38,978 bases of DNA, from the NCBI GenBank assembly GCA_002633005.1, contig NMRA01000848.1, positions 82,419-121,396 of the forward strand, in the 5' to 3' direction. Every line of letters starts with the position of its first letter. Position 1 is the first letter of the stretch. Positions 12,253 to 24,406 of this stretch are shown here, piece by piece. A program made the position numbers and the translations under genes. Under the pieces are notes generated by a model that saw only the letters and a program-made list of their open reading frames with translations, searched no databases and was not told where the DNA came from. This stretch comes from Phoronis australis (Eukaryota; Phoronida; Phoronidae).

Positions 12253-14431
12253 CTGACAAATGAAAGCAAACCGTGTAACTGCAGGGACGAACAGCGTGTA
12301 GGTTAAGTGCACGTGAGCAACACAAAGAAAGGTGACTTTTTATGGATAGCAAAATCGAACCGCGACATCCAAATTATGGACTTCTGGTATACACTGCACG
12401 AGTCCTAAATACCATGTTCCAGAATGAGTAACGCGGACGTTCGTGTGGACTTGTGATATTCATGTAAGAGTCCTGAACATTATGATCCAGAAAGAGTCGC
12501 GCACCTGATCGTATGCACAGTAAGCGGAAGCTGGCTTTTGAAAATTGCTAGACTTTCCTGCTTACTGGACTGTTGAATCCTTGAAAATACCACGTACACT
12601 GTAGGTCTGGGGGCAATTTCGCGTCACTTGGCTGCCGCAAAAAAGTAAAACAGCAAGAGCGTAGGGAAATGTTGAGTTTATTAATTAACCCCGATAATTA
12701 AAATTATATGGCGGAAACAAGATTTAAATGTGTGCAGTTTTTATGTGTTTGGAGGGGGGGTCTCAGATCCAATTTCAAGTGTCAACTTCGGAACACGGCT
12801 CAATCGTAACGAAACTATGACTAAGTAGAGGCTCTCCCGCGATATCCCAGGCGACCGGCTGTGGCGCTGCGAACTACGACTCCGTTTCCGTCGTCTGCTT
12901 CACTGTGCAATGAAAAAAATACTTCATTTTTTGAAGAAAGTGGAATCTGAATGACGATGAAAAAATAGAAGCTGCTGGTAAGATGTGAGTTTTAATCGAA
13001 GCCTTAGTGAATCACTCAGAAACTCATAACTCTCTTTGTCAAACCTTAACTGAAGACGATTTCTAAAGCAACCGCGTCATTAATGCCAACACAAAAACCG
13101 GATTTAGTCTTCTGGGCAATTGAAGACTATTTTAAATACAACAAGTTTGTTACAAACTGATTGCAGAAATATCAAAAGTGTAATAAGAATTACAGAAACA
13201 AGTAGGTTTCGCGCGCGAACGCTGTGGACCATAAACAAGTATTTCCCTTAGTATCGAATTACAAGTGAAATCGTGGTGGTGAAGTGGTAAAGCACGTGCG
13301 CTGTCTAAAACCAGGTCGTGAGTTCGAGTCTGTGGTAATTGCAGTTTTTCAAGTTTGAGCGTTCTCCGTGTTTTTTTTTTTTTGTTTCTTTGCCTTTTTC
13401 TGGGATAATACTTCAGGAATCAAGGAAAATGCTTGGATTTTTGCAGGAAAAAACAGAAAACTTTTCCTGAGCGGGAGGGAGGTTTGCCCCCTTCCCAACC
13501 ACCCCTCTCCCGACCTCCCCCCATTCGGTGCTGTGCGCATCTACAGTCGTGTTTTGCGCAAATGTTTACAGACAAAATGTCCCCCGCCCACTAGTGTTAT
13601 CATAGATCTGCCACTGAGAAGCATGCAGATTTCCAAAACTACGACACGCTGTTGAAAGTTAGAGGTGTTGCTAAGCTGAGCTGGGTATAGTCATCATGGT
13701 AACCAGGCATTTTCACGATCAAGATCACCAGTGCTCAGACAGTTTCATTAGCGAAACTAAACAGTCCATAAAAATTCGTATGTCACATTGTCGTCGTCCT
13801 AATTACGGGGACACTTATGATTCGGCTTTTTGGCCACCTGTGCGCCACTGAACATGATTTCAATACTGATGATGACACTAACCTACACTGTGAGGAAGAC
13901 TGGTTCAGAAGGGGTGCGAAGGAAGCTCTCCATGAGCGCATTGATTGTCCTACTTTAAATAAATGAGGCGGTTTAAGATTCGATTTGTGACACGTATGGT
14001 ATGGTGTTCTGACGTCAATGCCGCGAAGTCTGGTCAAAACGCTACCACTTGGCCAGAATAAGGATAACGTCACAAGCCAAGCCGAAGTCCGTGAGATGCG
14101 CACGCAACGTCGCTGATTTTTGTAAGTTTTTGTTCCAGTATTAGACTCAAAATTTATCTCTTTATTTATAGAACTTACCTGCTGCCTAATGTGCTGGACG
14201 GGAATTTTTAACTAACCGGTTATCTTAGCATAGAGTTTAAAATAGCTTGAGATGTGTTGCAGCAACTCAACCGGCAACAATGAACAATGTTCTTTCGGGA
14301 AGATGAATTCTTAAAAGTTATTAAACTTTCATGATGGGGGTTGAGATGATAAAACAAATAAACCAGACAACCCTGCATGAACCACTCATCAAAAGTTGGT
14401 CGTAGCACACATTCAGTTCAGACGTAACCAC
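12253..14431 (-). other. Intron, unit E exons 1-2
   Basis: 2.2 kb. It carries the tRNA-like element at 13271-13345, a T-rich run near 13369-13383 and a short C-rich patch near 13485-13525. No exon seen. Confidence 0.55.
13271..13345 (+). mobile_element. tRNA-derived SINE head
   Basis: An A-box-like segment (TGGTGAAGTGGTAAAGC, near 13277-13293) and a B box (GTTCGAGTC, 13322-13330) are spaced as in a tRNA gene. The acceptor ends do not pair, so it is not a working tRNA. The region downstream has a T-rich run. This is the usual 5' head of a tRNA-derived SINE. Confidence 0.55.
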
Positions 14432-14593
14432 CTGACACGTTCTAAGATCACAACATCCCCCCTTCGCACACTGCACTCCTTCCGCCAAGGTGCACGTCGA
14501 AGGATTACAACATCTGTTGGTACATTGCCACGGCGGGCCGCAGTCACAAACTTCGCCGGTGTCTAGTGTTCCATCACCACACGTTGCAGGAAC
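14432..14593 (-). CDS. Unit E exon 1: disintegrin N-terminal half
   Basis: This exon has 54 codons, phase 0-0 (acceptor tttcgtag, donor gtggtt). It reads VPATCGDGTLDTGEVCDCG, then PPWQCTNRCC, TCTLAEGVQC, AKGGCC and RTCQ. EECDCG is replaced by EVCDCG. All cysteines of this half-domain are present. Confidence 0.94.
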
Positions 14594-14735
14594 CTACGAA
14601 AGAAAATCCATCATACGAATTAGGCCACGTGGGTTTAAGCAGGCATCGTCTAATCTATAACGACTGAGTTACAGGGGTACGTTCATGTTGTGAAAAGCTG
14701 CTTCCAACAAGTTCAATCAGTGAATTTTAACTCAC

Positions 14736-14807
14736 CCCGTCTCCAAGGCCTTGATATCCGGAAACAGTCAGGGTGGCTGCTGGTACACAGCGGTGACTTA
14801 TGCAAAT
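14736..14807 (-). CDS. Unit D exon 5: C-x4-C strand with cysteine-free tail
   Basis: This exon has 24 codons, phase 0-0 (acceptor cttgttag, donor gtgagt). It reads ICISHRCVPAATLTVSGYQG, so the C-x4-C strand is intact. The tail has the length of an EGF start but no cysteine and only the final glycine. It joins in frame to the unit E disintegrin exon only 142 bases away. Confidence 0.78.
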
Positions 14808-15681
14808 CTAACAAGACAGATACTTACATAAGGTATTATCACGACCGCATAAATGGAGTCAAGTGAATTTAAGATGTGGGAGAATATTGAAGAAGAATAT
14901 TTCGAAGACATCCATCAGCGATAAGCTAAAAATAAGAGCTACACGTAGGTCTGAAAGTTTTCAATGGCTTTTTCGCAGACGATCGAAACCGTAAGCGCTT
15001 TCGACGGGAAGGCAATCAACCCCCGGCTTTACGCCATTTTGATTAAAAATGGAAATTTACATGTGTTATTCTTTGATAATTAATTAAACTGTACAACGCA
15101 AAAACGCGTGTCACAGTTAACAAATTAGTAATTTAGTCTATGTTGCTAGGAGAGTTAATAAAAGTGTCATGTGAACTCACTAGAGTTCTCTGAGAAGGTT
15201 AGAATCAGCAGTAGACAGAGTCTGATCAATACCACTCTATTAATAAACCCGATGTGTAGGCCCACGGTAAGTACTGCGACATTCAATTGCCGCAGGCTAG
15301 CTTATAATGGCCATCGCACATAAAAATTTTTGGATTATGTTTTGACAATATGACTATGGCATATACAAAAAATCTGGAGAGCAAAGGTTACTTCCTCTCT
15401 CTGTTCAATTTACACGTGGGACACGAATGCAAATATTTGACTTCTCGCTGGAATTTAAGGACAAACTAACCTTTGACAAGCAAACTGTAAAATTTCGTCT
15501 CAATACATCCACAAGTAGATTATGAACAGAACTCAGCCACGCACACATTTGTTTGATTCTTTCTACCCACTGCATCCAAAGTGTAAATTTTACAGGGGTT
15601 ACATCCACACTTTGTAGTTTACCACATTTTGCCATCCTATTTCCCTTGAGAACAAGAATGTTGAAGACAAAGAAAGCGTAC
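14808..15681 (-). other. Intron, unit D exons 4-5
   Basis: No recognisable element. Open frames antisense to exon 4 extend into it but carry no domain signature. Confidence 0.6.
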
Positions 15682-15865
15682 CTTTCCTCTCGAGCAAACA
15701 CTTCCGTCAGGAACCATAAATATGTCTCGAGCTCCCCCTGGGATGTGAAGCGCTTTGCATTGATGTCTTGTGTAGTCGAACTGTATCTTTCTAGCACCAC
15801 TCAGCATAGACAAAGGGTCGAACGATCCCTCGTTAGTGCAAAAGAGCAGTCCACACATCCGGTCT
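15682..15865 (-). CDS. Unit D exon 4: ADAM cysteine-rich domain, second part
   Basis: One base plus 61 codons (acceptor attttag, donor gtacgc, phase 0). The exon opens DRMCGLLFC and closes MVPDGSVCSRGK. Its overall length equals unit B exon 4. The middle section shares little sequence with other units apart from the cysteines. Confidence 0.93.
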
Positions 15866-16785
15866 CTAAAATATCACATTGTAAAATGTCCCATTTTGCA
15901 TATAGTAGGAGGTCCGAAATATCTTTACAACAAAGTGTTCCCTCTGCATTTGATTTGTTTGGTCAACTTTTTGTTGTCTGAACATTGTGTATTTAGCATC
16001 CGCGTATGCCGGTTTAAACAAAAAACGTTTATTTCCTGGTCTTGCAGATCGAACGATGGTTGTATCCAACTCATGTTGATTCTAACAATCGCCAAAGGGA
16101 AATACGAACCGTAATTTTCGGTAAATAGCATTCAATCCACATTAGTTCACAAAGAGCCGTCATAATAACTTAGATGGCGGGAATGGTTTGGTTCGCGGAC
16201 GTGACATCCGGGGAAGTTCGAACAATTGCCTAAGATAACCAGAAAATCGTATTTTAATCAAACCGACTCAGATAACGATTGCATGTGCCATTTAAGCGTC
16301 ATTAATGTTGGGATGATGGCTGATGATATATGATGCAAATGTCGTACAACGGGTCAGCGAAACTGGTAGTAAATGGTGGTGACCCGCAAATTAGGGAGCA
16401 ACTGATCACCTCACCGCTACAAGCCTATTGCCATGTTTAGTTTGACGTCATTTTGAAGTTTTGGATCCAGTCAAATGAAATGTCAAAATTTAATACAAAA
16501 TTAATAATTATAATATTACCCTAATCGTTCTCAACTCCTCGGGACCACATGATGGGTGGAACTGCTGTCGCAGCACACCAACTAATCCAAACACTTACTT
16601 TTGTAAAAAAATTTAAGTGATAAAATGCCACTGTTGTTACCTGAATCTCAAAAAGCCAAGAACAGCAACATTTTTGGAAATGTTCTTATTTGTGGGTCCA
16701 GATCGTGTCATGGGCCTATCAGTGGCAGATACGTCATTGCTTAACAAACGAATAACAATGCTTCCAATATTATCACGTGACTTAC
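15866..16785 (-). other. Intron, unit D exons 3-4
   Basis: AT-rich, with several overlapping 60-90 codon open frames on both strands and no domain signature. Nothing else seen. Confidence 0.55.
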
Positions 16786-16955
16786 ACGTGTTCACATTTA
16801 TAGTGCTTCCCGTTGTTGTCGACTCCACAATTGCCTCGAATGGATCCTTCCCTGTTCATTCGGTAACACGGTCGTTGGGCAGCTCTGGCTGACGGTCCAA
16901 ACAGCTCACGACACCGCTGTGTGTGGCTTACGCACTTGTTTTTGTAGCAGTACGA
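16786..16955 (-). CDS. Unit D exon 3: ADAM cysteine-rich domain, first part
   Basis: This exon has 56 codons plus two bases (acceptor ccttacag, donor gtaagt, phase 2). It starts SYCYKNKCVS, includes LFGPSARAA and ends GNCGVDNNGKHYKCEH. The cysteine spacing is identical to unit B except for one shifted residue. Confidence 0.94.
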
Positions 16956-17743
16956 CTGTAAGGCAAAAACTGGTATTGCAGCTACTTTACGCAAAACGCA
17001 CTACTCGATACTAAACCCGACTGTGACTATTTAACAGGTGTCAACAATAATCTTCCCATCGGGAAAAGTTTGGAGTAAATTTTTTAAATTATTTGAAAAG
17101 TCTACTAAATGGACAAGGAGAAGATAAGTTACATGGCGACTTCTGGCTTAAATCATTCACCAACTACCATAAAATTATTTCTGTTCGCATACAATGTAAT
17201 TAACAAAGATTTCACAGGGCTTTTGGACAGCTTAGACATAGATGTGACTAAAATCTGAGAGAGTTGGCCGAGTTGACGTATTTTAACACCGGCGGATCGG
17301 TAGTACTAGAATTTTGCAACACGGGAACCCTGCCACAATTTCCTAGCGAAATACGTCTGGCCCCTAACCATTGGTGTTTTTGGCACGGCCGTAGCCACAT
17401 TCCACCTTTTATAAATTTTTTTCTCCTATACACGTATGTGATCATAATCATGGGTATTTAGTGGATGTAACTACTCAAGCCACCATGTTGTGCAAAAGTG
17501 CACGTTTAATCTTCTCTTAACCAATGCACACTTTTCTGTATCTGTCGATGAAGAATCAGTGTGTTAATTAAGTGATTATTTGAGAACGATATGCCGTTAT
17601 AACAGGCCTAGAATACTGGTTTAGTCACTTTTGTTCAACATTATCAAATAATTAGTGGTTCGAGTGGGACATTGTCACAAATTTAGCCATTAGCAGAAAA
17701 GGCATACAGTGGTATTAAAGCACTAATTATATCCCATGCTTAC
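16956..17743 (-). other. Intron, unit D exons 2-3
   Basis: Mirror-image open frames near 17250-17460 on both strands have no recognisable motif. No exon called. Confidence 0.5.
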
Positions 17744-17881
17744 CATCTCTGAACCAACACGGCAAACGGCTCGATCACGCTTGCGCCTGTCATTTGGACA
17801 GTTTTTGGAATTCCCTCTGCAGTATTCAGCAAGATCGCATGTGTCGGTCTTGTCCCTGCACACTTCCGTCGATGGTTTGAA
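17744..17881 (-). CDS. Unit D exon 2: disintegrin loop half
   Basis: This exon has 46 codons, phase 0-0 (acceptor gttcaag, donor gtaagc). The loop is VCRDKTDTCDLAEYC, then RGNSKNCPND. The tail is strongly basic (DRRKRDRAVC). The exact 5' end is chosen because it is the nearest AG that gives phase 0. It adds FKPSTE before the loop cysteine, the same spacing as in the other units within one or two residues. Confidence 0.88.
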
Positions 17882-19042
17882 CTTGAACACAAATATTAGA
17901 TAGACATTTCCGTTGAAGCGGCTATAAATCTGTGTTCCATACGAGAAGGGACAATTTGATTGAGACCACTTAACGTTGCAAAGTTGGTCCCAACTTGTTT
18001 CTTACTCAGATAACAAAAAATCATTGGCTTTAAAAAGAAATGACTGTGTCTAAATCCCAAACACCTTGCACGGATTAAAAGTGATACATGTACGTCAACA
18101 GCCTGGTGCAAAATAATGACGAACTGCTAATTTCTTTGAAGTCCTCAAATCTATTTAAAACTGTCAAAGGAGCAATTTGACAGAAACTTATTAAGGATAA
18201 GTGGTTTAAATCAAATGAGATAGAAAGTTGGTGAAGCCAAATCAAAAAATATGGTGATGAAAACAGTCGTTTTTATCAACTGGTCACGCGTAGATTTTTT
18301 TCTTTTCCGGAAATACATGGCCGAAGATGTTTCCTTATATTTCTGTTCACAAAGCATGGGATAGTGCTGGATTCACACGACCATCAATTTAAAACGTTTC
18401 AGATAAGACTCTTTATCTTGAAATACGCTGTGTTGGCTCACTCCAAGCATATACCTGAGAAACGTTCCAACGCAGTTCAGCAGTAATTGCCGACAGGCGT
18501 GAGGAATGTAATGAACCACGTGACCTACACGATGCAACGTCATTCGGCACGTTGTTGCTGTCTTATGCCAATAAAGAAACAGTATTATGCTTGCAGGTGA
18601 TGTCCTGAAACGCTCGCACCCACCCTGCAGTGTATGATTTGGATATAAAAACGGCCACACTATAAGTCTTGTTTTACAAAAAATTCCACTGCGTAATGGA
18701 GTGATTAGAAATAAGGCTACTTTAAGACGTCTAGAGTGAACCACCTTTACTAATAAGGTCAAAGCTCTGGGGCTAGAAATCGTTAGCACCAATAGTCATC
18801 TCCACTCTGTAAGAAATATAGAACTAGGATTGGAGACCTGGCTTTTACTGGGGACCAGCGTATGTTAGAAAACAACACCCGATGTGCTATCACTTAGCGT
18901 GACAGCCGGGACGTCTGGTATAGCTTTGGTTGTTAGCTTGACGTTAACCTCCTCCCCTTCTTTACAGTTATAACAGTGTATTTGGCAGCTACATAGTTGA
19001 AGATCGGTTATCACATTTAAATACCGGTGTCCAATGATTTAC
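17882..19042 (-). other. Intron, unit D exons 1-2
   Basis: Contains a 139-codon minus-strand open frame (18792-18373) with no domain, no cysteine pattern and no suitable splice context. Treated as chance. Confidence 0.5.
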
Positions 19043-19207
19043 CAGACAAAGGTTGAGATCACAGCAAGGTCCATCGGCACATTGGGACCCGCGATTCAAA
19101 GTACACGTCCACGGGATACAGCAGTGGTGGTTACACTGGGAAGGTAACCCGCAGTCGCATTGTTCACCAGGTTCCACTATACCGTTCATGCATGTACTAA
19201 GTGCTGC
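19043..19207 (-). CDS. Unit D exon 1: disintegrin N-terminal half
   Basis: This exon has 55 codons, phase 0-0 (acceptor cttctcag, donor gtaaat). It begins AALSTCMNG and continues [29 protein letters not shown] and ADGPCC. It ends LNLCL rather than the TCQ of the other units. It is closest to unit B exon 1 in layout and in the CMNG start. Confidence 0.95.
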
Positions 19208-19906
19208 CTGAGAAGACAATTTTTAACAATAAACTTTAGGTATTCTGAACTAAACCAAGCAAGACGATGACTAATTTAGATTAGTTCATTCAGATCTCGT
19301 GTTCAGCCTAAAGAAGAAATTAGATACTTCGGAGTTTTGTCTCGTCGATTTTAAAACTCAAGGTTATAATGTCATTGAAAACCCCTTTCCAAGCGTCATA
19401 TCAAACTATGATGTGTTGCCAAACAAATGCAGAGAGACTACAAGATAACGTTACTACGGGCTAAGATATCCCCCAGAGATGGGTGCACGTGACCACGCTG
19501 TGAGTCAGGGTCCTGTCACGTCGACGTACTCACGATGTTTAAAACGGGAAATTGAGTAGGAATTGATTATGTATTTTGCAGCCCGAATATAAAAGTGTGA
19601 ACTGTGTTGTATTAGAGGCGCATATTTGGCTTAAAGTGCCTGCTTTCTTAGGAAAGGAACGAAAGTTCTAATCATACAGTTATTTGGGAGTGATATAGTC
19701 CGTCCTTATGGAGGTCTTAGGGGAGTTGTTGAATTGATGAAGGCATCAGGCGTTAAGTATCCGTGTCCTCTGCGAAGCTTGAAACACAATAGCAAGACAG
19801 CTTTTACAGTGACTACACCTCTATTCCGGCCGTCGACTACCCGCCTCTGTAGGGCCTTGTGCGTGTCTTTCGTCAGTTAAAATTTATATTTCACTTATTC
19901 GCTTAC
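19208..19906 (-). other. Intron between units C and D
   Basis: No coding signal. The short C-x4-C exon of unit C forms its upstream border. Confidence 0.55.
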
Positions 19907-19951
19907 CGCATTTCTTGGAATTATGGATTGGCAAGTCGCGTTAACACACAC
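19907..19951 (-). CDS. Unit C exon 5: minimal C-x4-C exon
   Basis: Only 15 codons, phase 0-0 (acceptor cccatag, donor gtaagc): VCVNATCQSIIPRNA. I found it by searching for the C-x4-C pattern next to splice sites, because units A, B, D and E all have this exon after CGxGK. All trace of the EGF cysteines is gone. Being so short, it is the least certain exon. Skipping it would keep the frame. Confidence 0.65.
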
Positions 19952-21050
19952 CTATGGGAACAAATGTGATGGATTATGAAGCAGAAAGTCATCACAAATG
20001 TTAATCCTTTGTATAGGACTAGGGGGGTACACAACAATTCATAAACACACACACACGAATACAAAATGCAAAAAAATCCATTCGTATTAACGAAACTTTT
20101 GGCTAGGGAAGTATTTTGATTAAGAACTTAACAGACGAGACTACAACTGAAGTTTCTTTTTAGCTGGGCAGATAGTAGAAAAATCATGTATTTGATGATG
20201 CAAGCACCAAAATTGGCACGACAACCTAAAAATCCAAAATGGCGGCCATTTTTCAAAATGACCGCCATTTGGCGCTTGCGGGTAATGCTTTTCCTCATGA
20301 ATCTGTCTCTGCCCAACCGATTTTCATGAACTTGTTGTCAAATCGTATGTTTTTTGGATATGCTGAATTCATTTTTGATATTTTAAGAAGCAATTTAACA
20401 CCATGTGGGCAACTACTAACAAAATAAACAAGAAAATACAACATCAAAATGCATTTCGAGAAACGGAACTGTGCTCTCGCACATCAAATATAAAATAAAT
20501 GGACGGAATCATCAATTGCAAACTTAGTCGAACATGAACATCACAGTAATTCTAAATTAATAACACACAATTATATATTGTTCAGAATCTATTGTCTATT
20601 ATTCATTCCTTTGATGAATTCGTTCACGACGTTACTGGTCACATATACAAAAGGAAGTCCTGCTCGGAAACATTTGTACCTCCAGGTGCAACCTTTCTTA
20701 CAGCAGCATTTGGTCAATTCCTGGCAGCAGGCAGCTATTGGTGGAAGGGTTGTTCACTGTACATGTATTTTCCATGACTCTTCACCTTGAATCTAACCCC
20801 AGTCAGCAGGAGTGCTGGTTATGCTATTATGAGTCACCATGGACAATCTGGTGCTTGTATCATAATTTGCACGATTCTGGTGCATTTTGCACTTATCTTC
20901 CCAGCGATTTGAAAGAATTTTGTTTTCAAAGTTAAGTCAACTGCGCTACGAGTAAAGAATTGTGCTTAAGATTTTGTGCCCGATGTTCGATAAATTGCAC
21001 GAGTAGCATTCTCCGTTAAAAACAATCATAGCTACTCAAAATGAACCTAC
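19952..21050 (-). other. Intron, unit C exons 4-5
   Basis: Contains a short CA run (20043-20054), an inverted pair AAAATGGCGGCCATTTT/AAAATGACCGCCATTT near 20235-20272, and a small cysteine-rich minus-strand open frame near 20707-20585 described in the findings. None is called as an exon. Confidence 0.5.
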
Positions 21051-21213
21051 CTTCCCAATTCCACAAATACTGCCGTCTTCAGTCATGCCTAAGTCGGGAT
21101 TGGCACTAAATGTGATAGCTCGGCATCCTCCGTGGTTCACCATGAAGTGCGGGTAGACAGAAAAGCGGTAAGCATCGCCGCCGCTACACTGTAGCAAACC
21201 ACACATCAAGTCT
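21051..21213 (-). CDS. Unit C exon 4: ADAM cysteine-rich domain, second part
   Basis: One base plus 54 codons (acceptor ttcacag, donor gtaggt, phase 0). The exon opens DLMCGLLQC and closes MTEDGSICGIGK. The putative hypervariable stretch is the shortest of the five units, with 20 residues between the second and third cysteines. Confidence 0.92.
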
Positions 21214-21942
21214 CTGTGAAGCGAAATGTCACTTGTAACTTAACCGTATAGTCTAAATGTCCTTACGGTCGAATGGAATGCGTTGGCGTGACCACTGTTC
21301 CTTTACGTTACCTAGTTAGTTTGGTATAGGTGGCGTTGCTATCTGGTACCGCATGTGGGTTCTATAATTGCACGACACTGAACGGTCATGGCGTAAGCCA
21401 CCTGCGTCTTGTTTTGTCATGGCAGCAAAACCAAAGGCTACGGCATGACCTCAAAGTAAAAGTCACCACCCTTTGGCCTTAATAGGAATATCTGGGAATA
21501 CGACCCACGACCCCCTCGACCCACGGCCTACAACCCCTTCGACCCAGCTTACACAAGCTTGACCAGAACATGAACATAGAACAAACACTGACTTGCAGGA
21601 CCGACGAGTTGGGCCGTGAGCTCGGTTACTTTTCCCTATTTTTTGCAATTAAGAGAATAGAATTAGCAATTTGAAAGACAAAAAACAGCAAACAACAGCG
21701 CGACGAAATCAAATGAAAGATCTATCAACTCTACAAATGTCGTTCCCGGCAAAGTGCAATCGTTTCATCTGCTTTTTGGTGGGTGTCAGGTTCAATCTTG
21801 TTGCGAGAGTGCGAGGAAGCGATGAATATGTAATTTCTTCATTAAATACAGTTTGAAAAATAAGACAAATTGGCCTACAGCCATTTTTGGTTTAAGACAC
21901 AAAAAATAAAACTTGGCGTCACATTAAGGAAACGGTACATAC
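21214..21942 (-). other. Intron, unit C exons 3-4
   Basis: A short imperfect duplication of CCCACGACCCCCTCGACCCA-like text lies near 21504-21545. Nothing else seen. Confidence 0.5.
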
Positions 21943-22115
21943 ATTTGTAAGCATTGCTGGAAAGTTTCACTGTTGCTGTCATAACCACAATGGCCGGCCT
22001 GGTTGCCAACAGAGTTATTCTTGTAGCAGTCAACACTTGCTACATGGGCTGACGATCCCCAGAGAAGTCTGCATTTGGTGTTGCGACTCACGCATTTTCC
22101 TTCGTAGCAGTAAGA
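21943..22115 (-). CDS. Unit C exon 3: ADAM cysteine-rich domain, first part
   Basis: This exon has 57 codons plus two bases, one codon longer than its counterparts (acceptor cttgtag, donor gtatgt, phase 2). It starts SYCYEGKCVS, includes LLWGSSAHVA and closes GHCGYD...QQCLQ. The extra residue falls between the third and fourth cysteines. An NNS sequon is present. Confidence 0.93.
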
Positions 22116-24406
22116 CTACAAGGCATAGAGGAACGTTCTTGACATTAGTTGCTCAAGCGATTACTAATTCGGAATGGAAGTAGGGGCGTTATACTTTCAC
22201 CACTGACCGGCAGCAATGAGAAAACGAGCTCACGGGAATCTGTGGTCCTTTTGAAAAATGCTCTATTGTCTACTAGGATAGCCAGGATTTGAATCCAGGT
22301 TTTCAAATTGGGACCCAGATGCCAAAACACCGAGCTACAGTGCCCATTCTTACCATTGCGATATATTCAATTGATTTTACATTTAAATTCAAACATTAAT
22401 TTAAGAAGCAGTCCATATAAAAACAGTAGATTTTCAGTCTATACGTCAAAATTCAAAACAACTCCATTTTATGTACATGGATAGGTATCCTAACAAAAAT
22501 CTAAATGTCACATTTTGTGCACTAGATGACCTCTTATTTCGCCGCTTGGGCACTAGACCGCAATTGGTCATACAGTGTATTAGCCGCTTCCAAACTTGTG
22601 TGTTTTCAGCCACAAAAAAGTTATTTACAAAATAGATTGAAAGTTGTACTTTGGTGGCTGGAATAACCAATGTATAGTGCAAATAATTATTTGGCATTTA
22701 ACCAAATTTGACGGCGTTGTGCTAAACAGGGGAGATAATCCACAGACCACCTTCCCTAGCTAATTTTAGTGGCTGTTTTTGTAACCCACTTATTGCCATA
22801 TTGCACCTTGTAGCTTTATTTAACTTTTTGAACTTACAGCTAAAGAATAAATCTTGATGAGCGACAAAAAAAATTCTTGCCTCAACTTTATATTTTTATC
22901 TCCGTAGTTAACAGAGAAATTGAACGAGGTTTTGAACAAGAAATCTGCTTTAAATTGTTATAAAAGTAAATTCCAAGGTATTTCAAATGAAAACAAGTTG
23001 TTTTCTGAATGTATTACCCGAACAGTATCAAAACTGAACCCAGTGATCTGTGTCCAGTGAGTCAGTTGACACTAGGTTTGATGATATATAAAAAACTTGT
23101 ACATGCAACCCCCTTGTTTTCTTCCATTATCATTTATTTGACAATTGTAGGTCCATTAAATGGAAATAAATCTTTTCAAGATTAAATTGGTAAGAATTGC
23201 TTTTTGAAAAAACTGATTTTGAGGCTATTATGTTCTTAAGGACAAAATGAAGAACAAATGCCAATTGTAGTGGTCAAGAGAGTTTTCATCGACAGGTAAA
23301 ATTGTGACTGAGCAGGATCCATCGTGGGGTCATATCCTGTGCGATGTTCGCCGAAAAGAATTCGGTCCTGGTTGGTAGCTGTGTAACACCCCAGATAACA
23401 TATGTCTGGTGTCCCCCATGGACGACACTTGTTTAGCAGTCCCCCCTCCCCCTTCGGCAGGCGCCCAGCGGCAACTGACCCCCCTTGCTACGGCACAGAG
23501 TCAGTCACTCCGTACGTTTGTTATGAAGTCCAGACCGTTGAGTTGAACTGTGTTTACCTAATGTTTGTCATGAATTGAGTCATTAATAAAATTTTCTTGC
23601 ATGAATTGTTTTCTCTTGACATTGAATGTATGCCTTTTCACACAGTTAATAATCGCACGGTCAGAAATATTTAACGCTGGGGTGGTCGGCGACAGATGTG
23701 GAGATTAAATTTTGTAGCAACATGCCGGGACATTAGAATATGAACGCAAAATTACAATGAGTTCAGTTTTTGAAAAGGTGCAATATGGCTGCTACAGAGT
23801 GCCAAAGTTGGCCGAAAATGGTTTCAGTGAAAACCTGCAAAATGGCTGTTTTTGCCACACAAAATTAAAGCATACAAATTTGAAAGATGTTCCATTAAAT
23901 TATTCAATCATAGTTCTTTAAACCGTATCACTAATTTCAGCTAGCTATACATGCTAGTAGAATGCATTCAAATATGTCTACTTCGGCGCCCAATTTTGTC
24001 ACAAAATAGAAGTGCGTGCCTTAAAAGAGAAATAATGGATGAAAGCTTTTATAAAGTGAAAATTTTCCTACATCTCACTAAACCAAAATCATGAACTAAG
24101 TCTCAAAAATCTGAGACTTTGGGTATAGACTCTACCAGTTGTTTTTTATATGAAACACAGATAGAGTTCGAGTTGGGAAATAAAATGTTGCATCTCGACA
24201 ACTTGAATGTCACACATTGTCAAAACCTTTTACAAAACAATTTAAGTCCACTGGTTTTACAAAAGAACTAGGGATTACGAGACGAGAAAGATTCAAATGC
24301 GCTGAATCCTAGATGTTTTGGGCAGGCGTACAGAACGGACACAGTCTACCACGCCAGTCCTTAAATCAGAATTCAAAGACGCATTTCCAGAAAGAGCTGT
24401 ACATAC
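22116..24406 (-). other. Intron, unit C exons 2-3
   Basis: 2.3 kb with the tRNA-like element at 22277-22346 and a C-rich patch near 23405-23500 (runs of CCCCCTCCCCC) that stands out from the AT-rich surroundings. A small hairpin AAGTCTCA...TGAGACTT lies near 24098-24119. No exon seen. Confidence 0.55.
22277..22346 (-). mobile_element. tRNA-like SINE head or tRNA pseudogene
   Basis: On the minus strand, an A-box-like TAGCTCGGTGTTTTGGC (22337-22321) and a B box GGATTCAAATCC (22296-22285) are spaced as in a tRNA. The 5' and 3' acceptor arms (GGGCACT and GCTATCC) do not pair and no clear anticodon stem is visible. It is therefore a tRNA-derived repeat rather than a functional gene. Confidence 0.55.

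Noticed and set aside
13783-14103. 106-codon minus-strand open frame
   Set aside because: No recognisable domain, and its position inside the unit E exon 1-2 intron with an intact phase-0 junction across it makes an extra exon unlikely.
15553-15981. 142-codon plus-strand open frame
   Set aside because: It runs antisense to the unit D CGLLFC exon, which has clear domain homology. The plus frame has no recognisable motif and is a by-product.
18373-18792. 139-codon minus-strand open frame in the unit D intron
   Set aside because: No disintegrin, EGF or TSP1 cysteine pattern and no supporting splice context or phase. Chance length in an intron.
20738-20935. Plus-strand frame with a C-W-L-C tetrapeptide that recalls a motif of retroviral envelope proteins
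   Set aside because: Only four residues match, with no surrounding similarity, no fusion-peptide or transmembrane region and no LTRs nearby. Considered chance.
22277-22346. Functional tRNA gene
   Set aside because: A and B boxes are present, but the acceptor arms do not pair and no anticodon stem-loop is evident. Listed as a tRNA-derived repeat.
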